Below, piece after piece: positions 60,432 to 64,000 of a stretch of DNA of 64,000 nt (the stretch's first letter is position 1; each line of letters begins with the position of its first letter). The notes under the pieces were generated by a model. The model searched no databases, was not told where the DNA came from, and saw only the letters and a program-made list of their open reading frames with translations. The position numbers and the translations under genes are program-made. The DNA is taken from NCBI RefSeq assembly GCF_007992215.1, contig NZ_BJZV01000006.1:62001-126000 (forward strand), in the 5' to 3' direction. Source of the stretch: Methylobacterium gnaphalii. Its GTDB lineage: Bacteria; Pseudomonadota; Alphaproteobacteria; Rhizobiales; Beijerinckiaceae.

Positions 60432-60620
60432 TCAGCGAGGCGGCGTCTGGAGCTTGGCCAGCAGCATCTCAAGCCGCTCGCTGACCGGCTCAGCGAGGGT
60501 GGCGGCGTAGTGCGAGCGTAACGTTTTGCCGAGGTGGCGGCGGGTTCCGGCGGTGAGGGGTGGGACGTCGTTACGGTGCGGCAGCGTCTCGGTCCTCGCA
60601 TCGAGCTGGATCTTGGCCAT
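60432..60620 (-). CDS. NepR-family anti-sigma factor paralogue
   Basis: 62 residues. The core TRRHLGKTLRSHYAATLAEPVSERLEMLLAKLQ (residues ~26-58) follows NepR: helix 1 with L-G-x-x-L-R-x-x-Y, the E-P-V turn and helix 2 with R-x-x-x-L-L-x-x-L. NepR holds EcfG until phospho-PhyR displaces it. Start ATG at 60620 with GGGGAG upstream. No PhyR or EcfG gene is adjacent, so it is an orphan copy. TTAA motifs upstream resemble CtrA half-sites. Confidence 0.75.
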   Translation of the reverse strand: MAKIQLDARTETLPHRNDVPPLTAGTRRHLGKTLRSHYAATLAEPVSERLEMLLAKLQTPPR

Positions 60621-60872
60621 GAAACCACTCCCCGCGCGACGCGACCGGCTGCGTCCACGGGCCGATCCTGCGGCCAGCTGGTTAAGAAGGCTTTTACGAC
60701 AAATGCCATCGATCTCTGTCGTTAAGACGCCCGGCACATCAGCGGCGGCGTGACAGGAGGCGAGGCCACAGGGGCACCTCGGAACATCATCCGTGACCTC
60801 GACGTCCCGCCCTTACGGCGCCGACGAGAATCCTGCGTTCGGCACGACAGCCAGCCTGCACCGCTTGCTTCG

Positions 60873-60887
60873 GTAAACCGTCGTTAA
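60873..60887. promoter_or_regulatory. CtrA-like box upstream of the outer-membrane protein gene
   Basis: GTAA-N7-TTAA, one mismatch from the CtrA consensus TTAA-N7-TTAA. It ends 23 bases before the ATG at 60911. Low certainty. Confidence 0.3.
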
Positions 60888-60910
60888 GCATGCTGCGACA
60901 CAATCGAGGC

Positions 60911-61804
60911 ATGGCGACGTCCTCCTTCCCTTCTCGCTCAGCCGTTTGGTTCGGGTTGGCCCTGGCGCTCGCCTCGGGTCTCGGACAGGCCTGGGCGGCC
61001 GATCTGCCGTTGCGTTCCACGCTGCCGCCGATGGTGGAGCTGCCTCCGGCGCCTCCGGTGCCGGTCTGGAGCGGGTTCCACGTCGATCTCGACGGCGGCT
61101 ACACGCGCACCGGCAGCCAGAACCTTCGCACCACCGGTACCAATGCGCTGGAGCAGATGCTGATCGACGTCGGCAACGTCGGCCGGGTCAACATGCCGTC
61201 GAGCTCCTTCGTGCTGCGCGGCGGCTTCGGCTACGACCTGCAGCCGGTGGCGGGCTCGGGCCTCGTACTCGGCCTCGTGACGGATGCGCTCTACACCGAG
61301 CAGCAGCGCGACCGCACCGCGGCCTTCTCGTTCGGCGGCAACGACATCAGCCTTGCGGCGCACCAATCGCTCGACTTCCTCGGCACCCTGCGCGGCCGGC
61401 TCGGCTACGGGCTCGGCCCCGTGCTGGTCTATGGCACCGGCGGTCTCGCCTACGGCCAGGTCAGCCTCTCGGCCCAGACCTCGATCTCCGGGCCGGCCTA
61501 TACCGGGATCTATGACGGCGGCAGCTATCGCGGCATCGAGACCGGCTACGTCTATGGCGGCGGCATCGAGTGGATGGCGCCCAGCAGCCTGATGCCGGAC
61601 CTCGTTGGACCAGGCCAGCTCGCCTTCAAAGCCGAGTACCTGCGCTACGATCTCGGCAGGCGTACCGTTGCCGTGAACGGGATGGGCGCGGTCTTCGGCC
61701 CCGGCGGTCCGGGCGCGATCGGCCACACGGCGAACGCGGCGTTTCGGAGCGAAGGCCAGCTCATCACCGCCGGTCTGACCTACCGCTTCTCTGGGGCGAA
61801 CTAA
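60911..61804 (+). CDS. Outer-membrane beta-barrel protein (Omp25/31-like)
   Basis: 297 residues. Signal peptide about 1-30 (ALALASGLGQAWA then ADLPLR). PVWSGFHVDLDGGYTRTG is the typical porin-family opening. Alternating strands follow (SFVLRGGFGYDLQ, DFLGTLRGRLGYGLGPVLVYGTGGLAYGQVSL, FKAEYLRYDLG), and it ends TAGLTYRFSGAN with the final aromatic near the C-terminus. Fits eight-stranded OMP_b-brl proteins abundant in Hyphomicrobiales. The ATG at 60911 is used; 60890 is in frame. Confidence 0.92.
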   Translation: MATSSFPSRSAVWFGLALALASGLGQAWAADLPLRSTLPPMVELPPAPPVPVWSGFHVDLDGGYTRTGSQNLRTTGTNALEQMLIDVGNVGRVNMPSSSFVLRGGFGYDLQPVAGSGLVLGLVTDALYTEQQRDRTAAFSFGGNDISLAAHQSLDFLGTLRGRLGYGLGPVLVYGTGGLAYGQVSLSAQTSISGPAYTGIYDGGSYRGIETGYVYGGGIEWMAPSSLMPDLVGPGQLAFKAEYLRYDLGRRTVAVNGMGAVFGPGGPGAIGHTANAAFRSEGQLITAGLTYRFSGAN

Positions 61805-62015
61805 GGCGAAGCCACCTCTCGATCCCTGGAACTCTCCCGCGGGGTCCCCTGGCATGGGCATTTCAGGACAATGCCCAGGGTTGGGGTGGGATGAAGACGG
61901 TGCAAGGAGCCCGTCTTCTCGGCCGCATCGCCAACTCGCCCCTTCACGCCGCACCTGCATTCGGCTCTAAGCGGCAACGGCCGCATTCTCGCGGTAACAC
62001 GCCTCGGAGGGCGCA

Positions 62016-63326
62016 ATTTTCAGCGACGGCTGGTCTACGGGGCTCGGACTGCTGGCGGTCCTGGTGCTGGTTCTCGCCAACGGCTTCTTCGTCGCGGCGG
62101 AGTTCTCCCTCGTCGCGGTGCGGCGGTCCCGCGTGGCGGAACTCGTCAACGAGAAACGGCTCAACGCGACCGCCCTGCAGCGGGCGACCGACCGGCTCGA
62201 CGCGCATCTCGCCGCGACGCAACTCGGCATCACCATCTCCTCCCTGGCGCTGGGTTGGATCGGCGAGCCGGCGCTCGCCCACCTGATCGAGCCGCTCTTC
62301 TTCTTCCTTCCCGAGAAATTCGCCGGCATCGGCGCGCATACGCTGGCGGTGACGGTGGCCTTCGTGGTGATCACCGCCCTTCACATCGTGCTCGGCGAAC
62401 TGGCGCCGAAGAGCCTCGCGCTCCAGCGTAGCGAGCGCACGGCGCTGGCGATCGTGCGGCCGCTCTCGCTGTTCCTTCTGGTCTTCCGCCCCGCCATCAT
62501 GTTCCTCAACGGTCTCGGCAACGGCGTGCTGCGGTTGATGGGCCTGCAGCCGGGTTCGGGCGAGGAGAACCTGCCCTCGCCCGCCGAGCTGAGCCTTCTC
62601 GTCTCCGCGAGTCAGGAAGCCGGCTTCCTGCACGAGGCACAGGAGGATGCGGTCGCCCGCATCCTGGCGCTCGGCGACCGGCGCATCCGCGAGATCGTCA
62701 CCCCGAGGAACGAGGTCGACTGGGTCGATCTCGACGACGACAAGGACGAGATCGTCAAGGCGATCCGCGAGTGCCGCCACGAACAGATCGTGGTGAGCCG
62801 CGGCCAGATCGACGACGTGGTCGGCGTATTGAGGAAGCAGGACCTGCTCGATCAACTCCTCGACGGCCGGCCGCTCAAGGTGGAAGCGGCGATGCGCGAG
62901 CCGATCGTGGTGCACGAGGGGCTCGCCATTCTCAGGGTCCTGGAGGCCTTCCGCACCAAGCCGGTGCGCATGGCGATCGTTGTCGACGAATATGGCAGCC
63001 TGGAGGGCATCGTCACCCAAACGGACCTGCTCGAAGCCATGGCCGGCGAGATCCCCGAGCCTGGGGAGGAGGCCATGGTGATCGAGCGTGAGGACGGGTC
63101 GCTGCTCATGGACGGCATGATGCCGGCGGGCGAGGCCTTCGACCGTCTCGGCTTCTCGGACCGCCCGCGTTCGGGCGAGTTCTCGACGCTGGCCGGCTTC
63201 GTCATCGTCGAACTCGGCCGCATCCCGGCCGAGGGCGACGCCGTCGACGCCCAAGGCTGGCGCCTCGAGGTGATCGACATGGACGGCCGGCGCATCGACA
63301 AGGTACTGGCGCAGCGGGTGCAGTAG
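62016..63326 (+). CDS. CorC/HlyC-CNNM transporter-like protein, apparent ATT start
   Basis: 436 residues. N-terminal DUF21/CNNM domain with four helices (LAVLVLVLANGFFVAAEFSLVAV, ITISSLALGWIGEPALA, LHIVLGELAPKSLAL). A CBS pair (about 210-330: RIREIVTPRNEVDWVDL, RMAIVVDEYGSLEGIVTQTDLLEAMAGEI). C-terminal CorC_HlyC domain (SGEFSTLAGFVIVELGRIP). Mg2+/Co2+ efflux-type. Standard starts fall only inside TM1 (GTG 62064). The ATT at 62016 follows GGAGGG closely and gives a full TM1, after a stop at 61995. Confidence 0.88.
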   Translation: MFSDGWSTGLGLLAVLVLVLANGFFVAAEFSLVAVRRSRVAELVNEKRLNATALQRATDRLDAHLAATQLGITISSLALGWIGEPALAHLIEPLFFFLPEKFAGIGAHTLAVTVAFVVITALHIVLGELAPKSLALQRSERTALAIVRPLSLFLLVFRPAIMFLNGLGNGVLRLMGLQPGSGEENLPSPAELSLLVSASQEAGFLHEAQEDAVARILALGDRRIREIVTPRNEVDWVDLDDDKDEIVKAIRECRHEQIVVSRGQIDDVVGVLRKQDLLDQLLDGRPLKVEAAMREPIVVHEGLAILRVLEAFRTKPVRMAIVVDEYGSLEGIVTQTDLLEAMAGEIPEPGEEAMVIEREDGSLLMDGMMPAGEAFDRLGFSDRPRSGEFSTLAGFVIVELGRIPAEGDAVDAQGWRLEVIDMDGRRIDKVLAQRVQ

Positions 63327-63491
63327 CAGTTTTCCCACAGACCCCGCAGCGGCTGGCGGCGCAGAGGCCGCGCGCTGGCCCACGCGCGTAAGAAACAGGC
63401 CCAACCCTGGTGGCAGGCCGCACGGGAGCTTCCTATCCTGCCGCCGCGCCGGCCGCCAAAAGCTGGCGAGAGACGAGGTCAGAGGTTCGCC

Positions 63492-64000
63492 GTGTCCGTC
63501 GCCGCCATGTCCCGCGCCCCGAACCGCGCGCAAACGGTCTTCCCGGTGCTGGTGGCGGCAAGCGTCTGCCATCTGCTGAACGACATGCTGCAGGCCCTGT
63601 TGCCGGCCGTCTATCCGATCCTTCAGGGCAGCTTCGATCTCAGCTTCGCGCAGGTCGGCTGCCTGACCTTCGTCTATCAGATGACCGCCTCGATCCTGCA
63701 GCCCTTCATCGGGCACTTCACCGACAGGCGGCCGATGCCGTACTCGCTGCCGTTCGGCATGGCCTCGTCGATGGCGGGATTGCTGACGCTCGCCTACGCG
63801 CCCAATTTCGCACTGCTGCTCGTCGGCGGCATGCTGCTGGGCATCGGCTCCTCGATCTTCCATCCGGAATCCTCGCGCATCGCGCGGCTGGCCTCGGGTG
63901 GATCGCACGGGCTGGCCCAGTCGCTGTTCCAGGTCGGCGGCAATCTGGGCTCGGCGCTGGGTCCGCTCGCCGCCGCCTTCATTGTGCTGCCACGCGGGCA
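63492..64000 (+). CDS. MFS transporter, fosmidomycin-resistance (Fsr) type, 3' end outside window
   Basis: The visible ~170 residues give the first five helices: VLVAASVCHLLNDMLQALLPAVYPIL, LTFVYQMTASILQPFIGHFTDRRPMPYSLP (about 55-84, the MFS A-motif region), GMLLGIGSSIFHPESSRIARLASGGSHGLAQSLFQVGGNLGSALGPL. The HLLND and IFHPE motifs are typical of the Fsr drug-efflux group. GTG at 63492 or ATG at 63507. Continues past base 64000. Confidence 0.9.
   Translation, partial: MSVAAMSRAPNRAQTVFPVLVAASVCHLLNDMLQALLPAVYPILQGSFDLSFAQVGCLTFVYQMTASILQPFIGHFTDRRPMPYSLPFGMASSMAGLLTLAYAPNFALLLVGGMLLGIGSSIFHPESSRIARLASGGSHGLAQSLFQVGGNLGSALGPLAAAFIVLPRG

Noticed and set aside
61944-63908. Minus-strand open frame of ~650 codons
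   Set aside because: It lies opposite the CorC/CNNM and MFS genes, is rich in His/Gln/Asp/Arg as expected for the antisense of GC-rich codons, and has no recognisable domain.

Overview
The window is high-GC DNA packed with coding sequence. It is best explained as the chromosome of an alphaproteobacterium of the Hyphomicrobiales, probably Methylobacterium or Methylorubrum. The evidence is an RcGTA-type gene transfer agent cluster, NepR/EcfG stress-response proteins, tandem DUF6894 proteins, GAAC-N7-GAAC boxes of the alphaproteobacterial LexA type, and a tRNA-His without an encoded G-1. The genus is an inference. The class is well supported. There are no rRNA genes, no CRISPR array and no recognisable transposase.

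Region 1 (1-1015) holds the start of an OmpR-type response regulator cut by the window edge, preceded by a secreted PepSY protein. Region 2 (1220-22274, mostly minus strand) is a gene transfer agent (GTA) cluster in the order of Rhodobacter capsulatus RcGTA. Reading from 22274 downward it has small and large terminase, portal, protease, capsid, head-tail connectors, tail tube, chaperones, short tape measure, distal tail, hub, peptidase and the very large tail-tip protein, then a DUF2793/C1q-like fibre protein, a lysozyme and small membrane or coiled-coil genes. Four of these genes (capsid, prohead protease, tail terminator, a holin-like gene) each need one extra base to be read through. The cluster is also split between capsid and gp6 by a block carrying two secreted trypsin-like proteases, a DUF2239 gene and a small membrane protein. 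The particle is therefore either decaying or the assembly has indel errors.

Region 3 (22600-32630) carries small secreted and DUF6894 proteins, a CPA2/RCK cation-proton antiporter, DUF1345 and an orphan BrnA-like antitoxin, then a phosphatidylethanolamine module (psd-pssA), a methyltransferase and mscL. Region 4 (32639-41941) holds the most unusual genes: a NepR-like protein, an EcfG-type sigma factor with a NepR-like domain fused in frame at its N-terminus, an orphan membrane module of Alternative Complex III (ActC-ActD fusion plus ActF), and an 866-residue ABC-exporter-like protein whose Walker A motif has lost the lysine.

Region 5 (43000-49170) has tRNA-His, VanZ, a YedE/sulfurtransferase operon, a Cache-type histidine kinase, a hydrolase and a secreted poly-histidine protein. 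Region 6 (49221-64000) has two ABC-F ATPases, a putative LexA-controlled small gene, a luciferase-like monooxygenase, a Crp/Fnr regulator next to a polyamine-type ABC transporter lacking its binding protein, cysK, a second NepR-like gene, an outer-membrane beta-barrel, a CorC/CNNM protein with an apparent ATT start, and a partial MFS efflux gene.

The clearest candidate for something undescribed is the sigma/anti-sigma fusion together with the two further NepR-like proteins. The orphan ActCD-ActF module and the degenerate ABC protein come next.
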